In this document: positions 13,654-25,340 of the stretch, piece by piece
How positions within the stretch are numbered: the stretch's first letter is position 1
Layout: every line of letters starts with the position of its first letter
NCBI GenBank assembly: GCA_963693315.1
Contig: OY856188.1
Span: 215,028,953-215,092,952, forward strand
Direction: 5' to 3'
DNA length: 64,000 nt
Source of the DNA: Diogma glabrata
Taxonomy: Eukaryota; Arthropoda; Insecta; Diptera; Cylindrotomidae
Notes under the pieces: generated by a model
Database searches by the model: none
The model's input: the letters and a program-made list of their open reading frames with translations, nothing else
Told to the model about the DNA's origin: nothing
Made by a program: the position numbers and the translations under genes

Positions 13654-13922
13654 CACGAGTTGTAGATAAAGTCCAATTTTGCTCCCTCATGTGCGGGAGC
13701 GGATTGCATCTTAAACTCCCTAGGGAGTAAAAAATAACAAACCTGACAACAATGAAAGTTTTTATAGAAACAGAAATTTTTTACGATAAATTCCAAGAAA
13801 TTTGTATAAAAACCGCCTATGAACATAAAAAATTATTTTTTTGTTAGAGATTTATTCGTCAGTTAAGACAATTGTATGTTGTAAGGTGTTTTACGGGACA
13901 ATTATGAGTTGTATGTGTTTTT

Positions 13923-14170
13923 GGAAAATTGATTAATTTCTTAACTTCACTATTTGTGAATTTTCGAAGGTTAGCAGGGGTATTATTCATAATTCATATG
14001 ATTCATAAATATACTTGACACAGGACACTCTGTCGCAAATTGATTTCTAATTGATTGGAAACATTCAATAATAACAACACAAGTGACTTAGGATTGTACG
14101 GGGTAATAATACCCCTACTAACCTTCGAAAATTCACAAATAGTGAAGTTAAGAAATTAATCAATTTTCCA
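13923..14170. mobile_element. MITE with 65-bp inverted repeats
   Basis: GGAAAATTGATTAATTTC and the following AACTTCACTATTTGTG... at 13923-13990 recur inverted at 14098-14170 with very few differences. The centre is non-coding. It sits in the spacer of the larger inverted repeat, so it inserted later. No target duplication could be set with confidence. Confidence 0.75.
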
Positions 14171-14231
14171 TAAAAAATTATTATTATTGTTCAAGTTGAA
14201 TGATAAGATTTAGTTTTTAATTTCATAATTA

Positions 14232-14396
14232 TATTGGCAAAAAATAGTATATACAGTATACACCATGGGATAGAGCATTATATCACCCTCAGTGATATGC
14301 AGCCCTCAGGCTTCACCATCAGGCTCCAAACAGACCTCGGGAGAAAAACATGCACTTCTCTCCATTGGTGTATAATCTACTATTTTGCACGACCAC
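14232..14396 (+). repeat. Direct repeat unit 1 (GC-rich hairpin block)
   Basis: Starts GCAAAAAATAGTATATA and contains CCCTCAGTGATATGCAGCCC, a CTCCAAACA run, CCTCGGGAG and AACATGCACTTCTCT. A second copy lies at 14618-14765 in the same orientation. Unit 1 has about 15 extra bases of CAGGCTTCACCA type. Nothing is encoded. Confidence 0.75.
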
Positions 14397-14617
14397 AATA
14401 TAATTATTATATCATAAACTAAAATCTAATCGTTTAAAGAAAACGAAAATTATAAATTTTAATTTCATCATAGTAGGCGGTTTTTATAATATATTTGTTT
14501 GAGTTTATTGTAAATGTTTCTGTTTCCATGAAAACTATTATTGTTGTCATGGTTTGTAATTTTTTTATTCCCTAGGGAGTACATACAATTCGTACAATTG
14601 TACTTTATATACAATTC

Positions 14618-14765
14618 GTGCCAAAAAATAGTATATGTATATACAACTCGCTAGAGAATCTAGCATCTCCCTCAGCGATGTGTAGCCCTCGGGCTCCAAA
14701 CACACCTCGGGAGTAAAACATGCACTTCTCTTCCTTGGTGCAGTCTACTATTTTTCTTTTCTTTT
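14618..14765 (+). repeat. Direct repeat unit 2
   Basis: Same landmarks as 14232-14396: GCCAAAAAATAGTATATG, CCCTCAGCGATGTGTAGCCC, CTCGGGCTCCAAACACACC, AACATGCACTTCTCTTCC and CTACTATTTTT. It begins exactly where the outer inverted-repeat arm ends, so the unit is probably the end module of the same element. Confidence 0.72.
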
Positions 14766-17700
14766 TCACAACCGCAGATATGGAGAAACTATTATTTTGT
14801 TGTGGTAGGAACTAGGAGTTTTTTCTTGTAAATTTAAAAAAAAATAATTATACAATTTTGTATCAAATAAAAAAGTGACGCACGTCTATGAGAAAGAATG
14901 TCGGTTTCTTAGAGAGTAAAACAAACAAAGATTTAACAGTTGTGTACGCTAAAACTTAGTTATGGTGATCGGTTAGAACAAACGCAAATGTTCACTAAAT
15001 TTTTGTTTGTTTCGTTATAATTATAAAATTTTTAACTTTGAATAAGATGAATTTTTAAAAGCATCGTTTCACTACAATCGATTTTTTTTACAATAGTCAA
15101 CTACAAATTTTCACAATAACTGTAAAATGTAAAATAGCGAAAACCCATAAATTATTTCAACATTTAAGATGTTCTCTTTTATCTCTGAATTTTTCTGTTA
15201 TTCCTTAATATTTATTTGTATTTTTTTTAAGCAAGGAAGGGAATTTTTTTTATATTCTTTGTATATAAATAGACGCTGAAAGATTTTATGGTTTTGCGAT
15301 AAATTTATTTAAAGTTCGATTTAAATTACTCCACAATTGGTTACACAAATATTACGTTTAGCTATTATACATTTAAATTGTCACATTGAAATTATATTTA
15401 TAGTTTAAATATTAGTGTGGGTCTAGTAAAGTTGTTGCGAAGATAGTCGTTTTCTTAAGTTTGCGAATTTGTAATCTCTTTTAATAAATCTTATATAATA
15501 TAGATTTAAAATCTCAACCATAAAAGAGGTATAATTTTCTTAACATCTCTATATAAATTTCACCCTACTTCAAAATTGATAACTCAAATATAAAAAAAAC
15601 ATTTAAAATTCACCACCAACGTAAAAAAGGGATAAATTTTTGTGGTTGACGCGCGCAATTCCGCCATCATAAATCATATGTTTTTTTGCGTTTGCAAACG
15701 CAATTTTAGATATGTTTCCGTGATTTTTCAATTCCTTTTAGAGAGAATGAAATGGAAAATAATTAAAGTTTGAAATTTATACTTTAGTTTTAATTTTTTT
15801 GTTTTTGGTGACACATTTTTTGATTTTTATTGAAAGGGAAATTGTTTTTGTTGCTGATGAATATATAATGGGAAAATTTACTTGTTTTTTTTTTTTCTAA
15901 AATAGGTATGTGTGTGTGGATTTTGGTGAAATTAACGATGGTTTTTCAGATAATTCTATAAGGTGCGTGTTGTATTAATATTTGATTAAATTATGAATGC
16001 AATTCACAATGATAAACCAGGACTTAAAATTAAACTTCTCTTTCTTTAATTAAACTTTGATTATTGAGAAACAGCTATATTATAATTCTTCTGAACGAAA
16101 TATATCTATATAATTTTTTTCCAAGCAGCTATCCACTAACCTAAACCCTCTCTAATCCAACAAATAATTCACTCTTATTTTCTTCAAGAATTTCTTAACC
16201 GCAAAACCAAATTTGTCTATATCCCTTTTTCAATTGACACAATTAAAAACATTTACTTAATAGATCCTTAAAGTAATTTTATTTAAATTCTCTCTTTATT
16301 CCTAAGTAAAAAAAAATTTATTAAGAAAATATGAAAATGATTTTCATCTTATAAAAATGCCGTTCCATAAATTTTTCTTTTAGGAAAAACCAAGAAGAAA
16401 AAACCAATTTATCTGCGTTTAATATCTTTAAAATGCAAAATAAGAATTTAAGAAGTCAATTTGTTTATACATTGTAAGGAGAGTTTTATTAAACAATTTT
16501 TTTTAAAAGATTAGAAAATGTTGGTCCATTTTCTCAAGATTATTGATTTTTGTATATATATAATATACATATATTTTTGTTTTAGTTTCTCACTTCAAAT
16601 ACTTCAAATTGTTCATCAATTATTATGAGCATTGAACATCTTAAATTTGGTAAGTATAGTTTTTTTTATTATTTATTCCATTCAACTCATTAATTAAAGT
16701 AAGTGTCAGTTTTGGTGAAAGAATTTTGATGAATATTCTTAGCTTTAAACAAAATCTAATTATACAACAATTTAGTATTAATTTAAAAATGTTGAGCATT
16801 CGATAAAAAAAATTATTCAATTCAATGAAAACAAAAAACTAAAATTTTTCATTATATCCGTTGAAGTGTCAGTTAGCTATCATCAAAAGCATTTAATCAT
16901 TCAAATCATAATGTTACAGTTCACCAATAATTTTTTTTGTTTTTGCATACCAACCACTTTATAAGTATAATGAACAGGTAGGTATAAGCATTTCAAAATC
17001 GTACAAAAAAACTTCATAAAAAAAAATTCAATTAATTAAATTAAAAAATTAAAATGATTATATTTAATTTTGTTTTGTTATGTGATTTATTAAAAAATAT
17101 ATCAAATTTTTTAATAAGCGTAAAAACTGTTTCGTGAATAGAATGTAAATTGAATTCTGCATATATATTTATATGAGAAAAAAATTCACTTATTTTGTTT
17201 TTTATCCACAAATTTTGATTTGACATGGAACATAATGGAGTAATTGAACACAAGAACGTGCATTACGTTTTTTGTTTAGTTAATAGTTTTGATTGGTTTT
17301 AAGGTTGAGTGCGCTTTCAAAAATTTGTTTTCATGAAAATTTCTGGCTGTAGAGGTTTTTAGAAGCTTTTATTTTTGTTTTCGTTAGGAATAACCAAATA
17401 CAAAAATGTTGAGAAATTTTAAAGATTAATTATTATTATCATCCATTACCTACTCAAATATAAAGTAAGTTGTTATGCCCGTCAAATTACGTGTTGTTAA
17501 ACATGAATGCAGAAGATTGAGGATCAGTATAGGGTGTATTAACGGCAATTTAAGGCTTGACAGTTCAAACACCTAAACCGGTTGCGTTAACAGCAAAGAT
17601 TAGATTCTCGTTAATTCATTCTATAATTTCCATCCTTGACCTACCCAAATACACATTTTGCATTGTCGTAATTTTACATTTAACAGATCACCATACAAAT

Positions 17701-18328
17701 AACTTTTGGCCTCACTCTCGGCTATAATATATATTTAGCATTAACATTTTTTCATTAACAATCGTCGGCACACCTGACTTTTTTCTGAAAAACATCAGTT
17801 TTTGTTATTGAATTCCCTTTGCAAACCCTTTCGAATTTTATTTTATTTGCTTAAATAAATTTCTTTGCTTAAACAAAAAACGAAATAGAAAAGTTGATAA
17901 TGAAACCAACTCTACACTCTCTTGTTTATTTTTAATTTTAAATATTATAAATAGAAAAACAATTTACAATTTCGGATAGTTGTTTTTAGAACTGAAAACT
18001 AAATCATTATAAAAATTAAATTCAATAAGTGCATGTTATTGTGATAAAAAAGGGAAAAATAATGTATATGATTTCTATAATTTTTTTGTTCATATTAAAA
18101 TTTATTAGATTGATTTATTGTCAAAGATTGGTATTTTTTTATTATTCTAATAGTGTTTAGTATACGTTGCTTGTTAATAAAGTTTTGTGTTATAAAAGTT
18201 TAACAATTGCATCAACGGTGAAAAATCATACAAACATGCTAAACGAATTTCTATACTTTTTTTGAGTTATTATATAAAACATATTTTTGTATTTTGATAT
18301 ATGAGCATATTTATGTTAGAAAGCGGCT
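14766..18328. other. Unannotated AT-rich intron sequence
   Basis: No recognisable gene or repeat. A short GC cluster GACGCGCGC lies near 15647-15655. The minus-strand frame 17253-17041 is low complexity and has no motif. Confidence 0.45.
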
Positions 18329-18645
18329 TTGAAGATAGTGAAACCGTTGTTCTACCATTCCGGTTATTGGAATAAATCTCGATGGTGGCTGATAATTCAA
18401 CGGACGAATATGAATTGTAGGTCCGAAATGGTGTACGAAAAGGTGAAAATAACTCTTCGCATAAAAGTGAACGAGAGGTTGGACATGAAAACTATATCAC
18501 GTGTTTTGCATTCAACAAAGCGTCTATGGATGACGCTTCAGATTTTTGGGATATGTTATGTTTGAAATGCAATTTGTAACAGCCTACAATCAACTTATGT
18601 TCCACAGGACTGGATTTAGAAGAAAACAACTACGTTAATGTAAGC
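18329..18645 (+). pseudogene. Coding-like fragment, unrecognised
   Basis: A 78-codon frame (18329-18565) lies in sequence that is clearly less AT-rich than its flanks. Another frame across the same bases reads GFEDSETVVLPFRLLE and, later, GLDLEENNYVN, followed by AATGTAAGC, which resembles a splice donor at about 18640. Stops interrupt each frame. It may be a decayed exon or processed fragment. I do not recognise the family. Confidence 0.2.
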
Positions 18646-20747
18646 ATTTTTATTTAAATCATATAATTTTTGTATTTTAGTTCCTTTTTGTATTAAATTA
18701 TTACAATTTTTGTTAGCTAGAATTTTGATCCTTCTTGTGTTAGAGCCCGCGTACGTTCCGTTCACCGTTTATCATTCTATATAAATTTAAAATCCCTTGG
18801 ATAAATAGATAAAGTATCTATTTTATTTCTATAATAAAGCCCAATGGGTCTTTTCGTTAACTCACAAAGGACAAAGTCTTTTCGTTAACTCATAAATCAA
18901 GTGTGAGCTACTATTCTAGTCTCAAGTGACGGATAGCGGAATTTCTGCTCTGATCGAATTATTTACGAATAAAGCGATCGCTTTCACTAAAGACATCATA
19001 ATTAAATGTTGCGCAAACTTCGCCAGCCAAAATGATCAATTGATTCTGGTCTCAGTTTACAAAGGGGCCGAGGAGCAACTTCGATCCTCGAGGATCTAAA
19101 AATTATCAGAGAGAAGACGAAGTTATCAAATGCCAATGAGGATATGAAGAAACATGCTTGATAAAGTCTGAAGGTAGTAGATAGGTTTGGTAAGTTCAAT
19201 GGAATAGGACTGATATAAGGCTAATTGGCTACTGGACAACCAGTCCAACCTTTTGTACACCTATTTAAATGGATCACTTACTGATATCTAATAACATTCG
19301 AACAAAAGTTTTTATACTTCCAAATATCTGTTTAAAATCATCCTACGACATATAACATAGTACTGAAAATATTTGTTTTTACAACTCAAAGAAAAATGTA
19401 TAGAAAAAGCAAAAATTGAATGAGCAAAAGCTAGGTGCTACGATGGCTTTTTCAAATAAAAAGGAAATATTTAGATCACCTGCAACTATAAACGCTATCG
19501 CCAACAGCTCCTGCTGTTAAATTAATTATATCACAAAACTATTTTCAAAACAAAAATAAACATGCAGCGGAGTTATTGAAATGCAATAGTTATTTATAAA
19601 ATTTGGTTTTATAATGTAGTAATTTTTTTTCAAATAAATATTTGATAAATCTTTATATTTATTTGTTATATTGATTTGATTTAAATATAAATACAATATA
19701 TTTTATCTAAATTTTCCAGATAAGAAAAATATTTGCTTACGCTCACCCAAATAGTTATAACTTATAACGAACGAGCATGTGCAGCACTCCATGTGAACAT
19801 CGATATAACAACAATTTAGATTCTAAAATTTATGAATGAAAAACAATTTCGTTGATTTTTTTTATAATTAACCAATTTCATGCTGTGCCGATTGAATACA
19901 AAAATATATTATATCAATTATTATTATTTAGTATTTATATTCTTTTTTTTACTCAAATTAGATTTAGATATTTGATATATAGTTATTTTGTTCATGTAAT
20001 TGATCCATATATATTGTTATCAAACTACATAAGCATAGATTCGTATATATTCAATTTAGTCCATTTAAACTATTATAATATTGTTTAATTTAACAAAAAC
20101 CTTGATCAAATAAAATAAATTGTTATAAGGAATTGCAAGTTCCTTGCTAGGTTGGTTTTCAGCAAGGTAATTATAGAAGCCTAAGCCACGGAAAAACAAA
20201 GAGCGAATATCAATGTTTCTTTGTTCGAGGTAAACTGGTTATTACTTATGACTACTTATACTTTTAAGGTCGTTAGCTGTTGTTGCTCCTCCATGGAAAG
20301 TAATAAATAATATTGGCGGACTGGTAAGATGGTTTAGTATTTAAAATAAACGTTATTAACTTTATTAATTACTTAGAACTGGACATGTATTAATTTTTAG
20401 CAGTTTGTTTGGTATTGAAAATAGATATTATTTCATAAAATATTTAGATTATTTTTTAGAACTGAAGTTAAAAGCATTGGTTCTAAATTAGTAAGAAACG
20501 AATTATAATTAGGCAATACTTCAATATAATTGCAAATTACATCATATTTGATAAAAACTTTGTATAGTGAGTAATTTTTGAAGAAAATTTTCACATCTAT
20601 TATAGAACCGTACATAAAAAGACAGACTAATATTGTGTGTAGTTTTTTCAACCACGCACCTAAATAATCTTTTTGCACGATCAGGCGATTTTGCATATTT
20701 ACTGATTCGTAAATAAACATAGTAAGTTTCGTTTACAAATCACAGGT
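18646..20747. other. Unannotated intron sequence
   Basis: Mostly AT-rich. 18860-19260 is less so and contains a broken frame with EDLKIIREKTKLSNANEDMKK, possibly an old retroelement fragment, but no family motif is clear. Other open frames (19852-20088 plus, 20720-20433 minus) are isoleucine- and phenylalanine-rich chance frames. Confidence 0.4.
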
Positions 20748-20796
20748 CGGTAAGTAATTACTTACCGATCATGCAGGTGGTAAGTAATTACTTACC
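20748..20796. repeat. Two perfect GGTAAGTAATTACTTACC palindromes
   Basis: A 20-bp perfect palindrome (20748-20767) is followed 12 bases later by an 18-bp copy (20779-20796), and part of a third (GGTA) follows. Each half reads GGTAAGT, the consensus 5' splice site, so four donor-like sites face both ways within 50 bases. Function unknown. Confidence 0.7.
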
Positions 20797-21229
20797 GGTA
20801 AGGGAGACCCCAGGGTGTGAATAAAAAACGATTTTTAGTTAAACAATTGTGCACGTCTTCAAATTTAAATAATGTTCTTTTAAAAATATTGCAATTAAAA
20901 GATCTAAAAGCAATTTATTTTGAAAATATATTCGATGAAATTAAGTTTTGCAACAAAAAACCATATAGAATTATGATGGAACGCAAAGCTTACTATTTTA
21001 AAATTACATTTTAAGAAATTTTCTTTGAAACATTAAAACTCATGGTATAACGAATATAAGGTATTCTTGACAGCTAATCGAAAATTTTGTGTGACGTCAT
21101 CCGGCGTAAATATAAAGAAATAAAAAATGTTTTAATTTGAAAATTAGAGAAAACATAATTTTTACGTTTTGGTTTTCCTTATTTTTTTCATTAACAATTT
21201 GTTTATTAAGTTTTCTAACTCTAAAGAGC
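20797..21229. other. Unannotated sequence before LINE fragment
   Basis: Only a 65-codon frame (20817-21014) without motifs. AGGTATTCTTGACAGCT near 21059 has a loose inverted counterpart near 26955-26975 (CTGTCACTC...GAGAATACCT), on the far side of the transposon at 22117. This could be an older element's ends. Confidence 0.35.
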
Positions 21230-22114
21230 ATTTTACAGGGTAGGAAATTCAACGTCCACGCCATGCTGCAGGGGTAATGCAGACAGAATTAGGTTGGTGT
21301 ATCGGAGACAAGCAGAGAAAAACTGCTTAGTCTATTACGCTACATCACGGCGAATTGGCGCCTTAAAACTTCTTATAACCTTAACATCATTAACGAAATA
21401 ACCAATCATTAATAAATAACCTTAACCATTAACGAAAATTTGGGTTGGGACTGAGGTTAATACCATCACTCCGAAAAAAAAGCTTTGTTAAATTTGATAA
21501 CCAAAAAAAGAATACCAGACACTAACAAAACAACAGAAGTTTTACCTGAACGTGAGAAAGAACCAAACTACCGAATCGGAACGTGAAACGTGTGCAGCCT
21601 GATCGCTCATGATGTTTAATAAGCCTAGAAACAGAGGCTGAGACGCATAGGATGGATATCATTTCTCTGCAAGAAATAAGACAGCCAATAATCGGAAAAC
21701 AAAACTCGAATAGTCACTCTTTATGCAGTAGTGGTCATTCTTCTGGAAATGAATTTAGTACTGGTTTCCTTGTTGGTGCACGCATACAAGAAGCCGTGTT
21801 GGAATTCATCCTGGTCAATGAGAGGATTTGCTACTTAGAGGTACGCGGTACATAAAACAATGTTTCTCTTATTGCCTTGCATACACCTACTGAAGCTAAG
21901 ACCGTCAATATTTTCTACATAGCACTGGAGGAGGTTACGAAATCAAAACCAACAATGATAATGGTGAGAGAATGACTGAGTTTGCATTATCAAATAATTT
22001 GAGAATTGCCAGTACTTTCTTTTCGCATCGATCGATTCATCAGCAGACTTATGTTTTTAAACCGAATGGAAACTCTTGAAGTCAAATTGATCAAGTCTAC
22101 GATCTTTTACTCAT
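21230..22114 (+). pseudogene. LINE fragment: 5' leader and apurinic endonuclease domain
   Basis: Non-LTR retrotransposon remnant. The leader (about 21240-21372, ending GGCGAATTGGCGCC) is followed by RIGTWNVCSL, the start of an APE-type endonuclease. Then come MDIISLQEIRQP (the catalytic Glu strand), GFLVGARIQEAV, ICYLEVRG and LHTPTE. EFALSNNLRIASTFFSH and SQIDQVYDLLLI complete the D-x-N and H-type strands. Several stops and frame shifts show it is dead. It belongs to the RTE/BovB-like or CFDP2-like endonuclease group. It is cut at its 3' side exactly where the CACTG element starts at 22117. No reverse-transcriptase continuation was recognised at 26504. Confidence 0.8.
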
Positions 22115-22734
22115 TACACTGAAAAAAAAGTTGACGTGTATTCAATAAAAGTCATCGTTGTATTAATAAAAATTTTATTAATTCTCGTCCGATGAACAAA
22201 TTTATTGATAACACAATTGCCTGTTTATTAAGTAATAACAACAATTATGAACTAATAAAGATTTAATTATATTAACAATCAGGATAATATTATTGTGATG
22301 ATTGTATCAATAAACCAGGTTATAATTCAATAAATTATATTATTAACAAACGTTAATGACATTAATAAATTCGTTTATAATGGAATAAATTAAATTATTG
22401 ATATAATGGACAGCAGTTAATTAGTTAATAAACAAAATGATTACAATTACGAATAAATTTTTATCAAATAAAAATTAAAATAATTAAATCAACCATAGTT
22501 GTTTATTAGTTGATACTGGAAATAATAAAAATTGCAAATACATAATTATTACTTAATTCTTGAAATTAGCAAAACAGAGAACATCTGGTTTGTTTAGTTT
22601 TAGATTAGTAACTAGCCAAATTTAATAAAACAGTTCTGAGTTCATTATAGTATAACGAATGATAGCATCATCTATAAGATATGAACATAAATGTATTTTT
22701 CTCAACCTATTAAAAAGTGAATAAAAAACACGGT

Positions 22735-24587
22735 TTATATTTCAATTCTTTTATTATTCAAAAAAAAAAAATAGCAAATACACATAATATGTTTACATTC
22801 TTGCAGATAATTTTTAATGCCTTCCAGTGTAGACAGCAAAACAGCAAGCTTTGACGAAGTTTTTGGCTTACTATTAAAGCTGTAAAAAGAAATTTCAATA
22901 AAGGTCCAAAAATGTGTGGATGCTAACGGATATTTGATATTAAAAAGGTGAAATAGTTTAAACAAATATCAACCGCACGCAAAAAATTCGGAGTTTTAAG
23001 TTTTACACCATCAAAATAAACAAATTATTTTTCAATGCTATGAATATCATTTCCAGTTGCTGAAATAAATGGTTGAATATTTTCCATTCTTTCTGTAATA
23101 TATAGTCAAGATGAGATTCTATCTCCTGAGCTGATTTGCCGACAAATAAAAATGATTCTTGCGAGTCCTTAATTGTATACTTTATAGTATCTTTTTTTCC
23201 AGCGTTATTTTTTCGAATAGTTTTCTGGGTTGGGGTAAGGTACCCATGAAGACACCAAAGTAATGCCACTGATGATTCTTCTGAAAATAAAAAGGAGGTA
23301 AATGAATGTACTCTTTAAACTAAGAATATTGACACAACAAGTTGTTTGTACAAAATATATGCCTACCATTGGGATATTTGATAGTTTCAGTTTCTTAAGC
23401 ACTGTTTTAATATTTTTTTTCTTTAATATTAAATTCCGAACTAGAAAAATTTAAAAGAGTAGTGTAAACAGTTTCCCATTTATCTAAAATTAATGAACTA
23501 GATGGAAACATGCTTCAGAAATCTTGGTCGATCTATAAAATAAATTTAATTTAAATAAATAAAATATAAATCAATAAAAAGTTTTGCATTTATTCATTAC
23601 CAAGCAATATCCTCCGGCATGCTTATAAAAAGGCCATTTTTCGAGAAGCTCGTTTAAAGAAGAAGCATGTGATATATGGTTTAATCTGTATTTGGTGCAG
23701 GCTTGCCAACAACTATCGAACTCAGCACACGACAAATTATCATACTTAAGTGATTTTATAATCAAGTCAGCATTTGTTTCTGGTTCTACCATAAAAATTT
23801 GTTGTTAGTTTATTGTTGTTTGTTACTTATTTTTACTTACCAAATATCAATTTCTTTGGAGACCCTATTTTCGACGTGCTTTCTTTGTAGTACTTGGCGT
23901 ACTGGTTTTCATGTTGAAAAATTTGTTATGAATTCTACCACGCTTACCTAAACGGTAAACGGTAAAACGCCATTAAGATTTCGCCTTTTGAGTTTCCCTC
24001 TAAAATGTCGTCTAAAGAAATATGGGTGACATCTGAAATTTCTTGAGTACTAGTAACTGATTTACATACGGCAGTTGAATATGGTGAGGATCGTAAAGTT
24101 TTTGGTGACAATGCTCTTTTGTCAAGGTCACTAATTGAAAAAGAGTGTTGGTAGGGCATTTGAATCGTAATACCAAGTTCATTACGCCAATTTTCCAAAT
24201 CGTGTTCAAATTTAATGTGGACACCTATTTCATAATTTTTTAACATTTTTTCAATGCGATGAATTTTTATTATTTTTAATATTTCAACATCTACTTGCTG
24301 GCCTTTAAAAGAAAAGAGTACAAAGAAATTTTTTAAAAACTTTAACCTCTTTTAATTTTGGTTCAAATGCCATACTTACTAAATAAATCTATAGCCAAGT
24401 AGCTTAGGTTCCAACTGTCTAATAACCTCTCCAGTTCTCCTAACCTTCGGCACTCCTCGTTATTGTAGTCATTGAAACACCTTTCATTCAAGCCAATATC
24501 ATCATCTGTGGTTTGATGCAATGTTTTGTCCTCTGCTTCTACAACATTTGCTCCCAATTTTACTATCGCCTTTTGGGATTCGTTCAT
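22735..24587 (-). pseudogene. Accessory protein gene of transposon 2 (SAM-like domain), multi-exon, decayed
   Basis: Exon 1 (24587-24380) reads from ATG to ELERLLDSWNLSYLAIDLF and ends at a GTAAGT donor. Exon 2 opens after an AG acceptor at 24303 and reads VDVEILKIIKIHRIEKML then IGVHIKFEHDLENW; together these look like a SAM-type helical domain. Further blocks follow: YAKYYKESTSKIGSPKK (about 23865), SLNELLEKWPFYKHAGGYCL (about 23600-23660), WETVYTTLLNF (about 23480), KYTIKDSQESFLFVGKS (about 23140), and LFNIKYPLASTHFWTFIE (about 22920). The same blocks occur in order in transposon 1 ([39 protein letters not shown]). At least one stop, in the block near 23520, breaks it. Role unknown, possibly a partner in transposition. 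Confidence 0.7.
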
Positions 24588-24816
24588 GGCTGGTGAATTA
24601 TTTCGAAGAGCTTCGCTTCGAATGACAACTGCGATTTTTATTAAAATATATTAAAAAAGGTTTACATAAAAAAGATTTAAAATATTCAAAAACTAATTAA
24701 TGTTATTTAATTTACAATATTTTATTTATTTTTTTGTATTGTAAACTTGTAATTTCTAGCGCTAATGACAGTAAAAATTAAACGTAGTTAAAAAATAATT
24801 TCAAATACAACATAAA

Positions 24817-25340
24817 TTAAACAATGGAATAGTAGAATTCTTTAATTTTTATAGTATTATCTCCTTTAAAACTTTTTATTAAAGTTGATGGAGGCCCTAA
24901 TATATCATTCATTTCTAAAACAGAAAATTCTCCTATTGATTGGGGATCAACATTGAAGCCCATTACATGAGGAACATATATGAGTTTTGTAAGTTCTTGA
25001 GAAAACAAATAAATACATTCCTTGTACAAAACATTATTTATAATCATATATATTTTAATGTTATGGTGGAATTTCGCTATGTAATAGCCGTTTTGATATT
25101 TTACTCCTCGGTATTCAATTTTATTGTATAAAACTATAAACTGTGGATCGAAGTTTAGCTTACAACTTATTATTCCAATTAAATTACTTTGAACTATGTC
25201 TTTGTCATTTAGCAAATATAGCCCTATTGATACTTGCTTTTGTAGAAGTTTATTTGCAAACGAAAGTTGAAATTTTTTAGCAAGCCTAAGGCAAATATTT
25301 TTACGAGATGTTATAGCATTAGCATATAATTTGAATTGTT
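24817..25340 (-). pseudogene. Transposase carboxyl-terminal fragment, transposon 2
   Basis: The reading frame is open from about 25340 to the stop at 24817. It begins QFKLYANAITSRKNICLRLA, which aligns with QFKEIGRAAKCRKNLLKTLA of the 777-residue transposase of transposon 1. It then follows the same end domain (ECIYLFSQELTKLIYVPHV against EIFLCCQSLETVTFDPHL) and has a longer tail. A stop lies directly upstream, and the zinc fingers and catalytic part are absent. It lies upstream of the accessory gene on the same strand, the opposite gene order from transposon 1. Confidence 0.75.

Larger units (their letters stand above)
13654..14618. repeat. Inverted repeat with long spacer
   Basis: The arm at 13654-13830 (GCACGAGTTGTA, CTCCCTAGGGAGTA, AAAAACCGCCTA) is matched in inverted orientation at 14472-14618. 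Left arm and right arm diverge at several places, and the left arm carries an extra small hairpin (GCTCCC...GGGAGC) near 13681-13700. The spacer holds a separate MITE and a direct-repeat unit. It behaves like an old foldback element that later received insertions. Confidence 0.65.
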
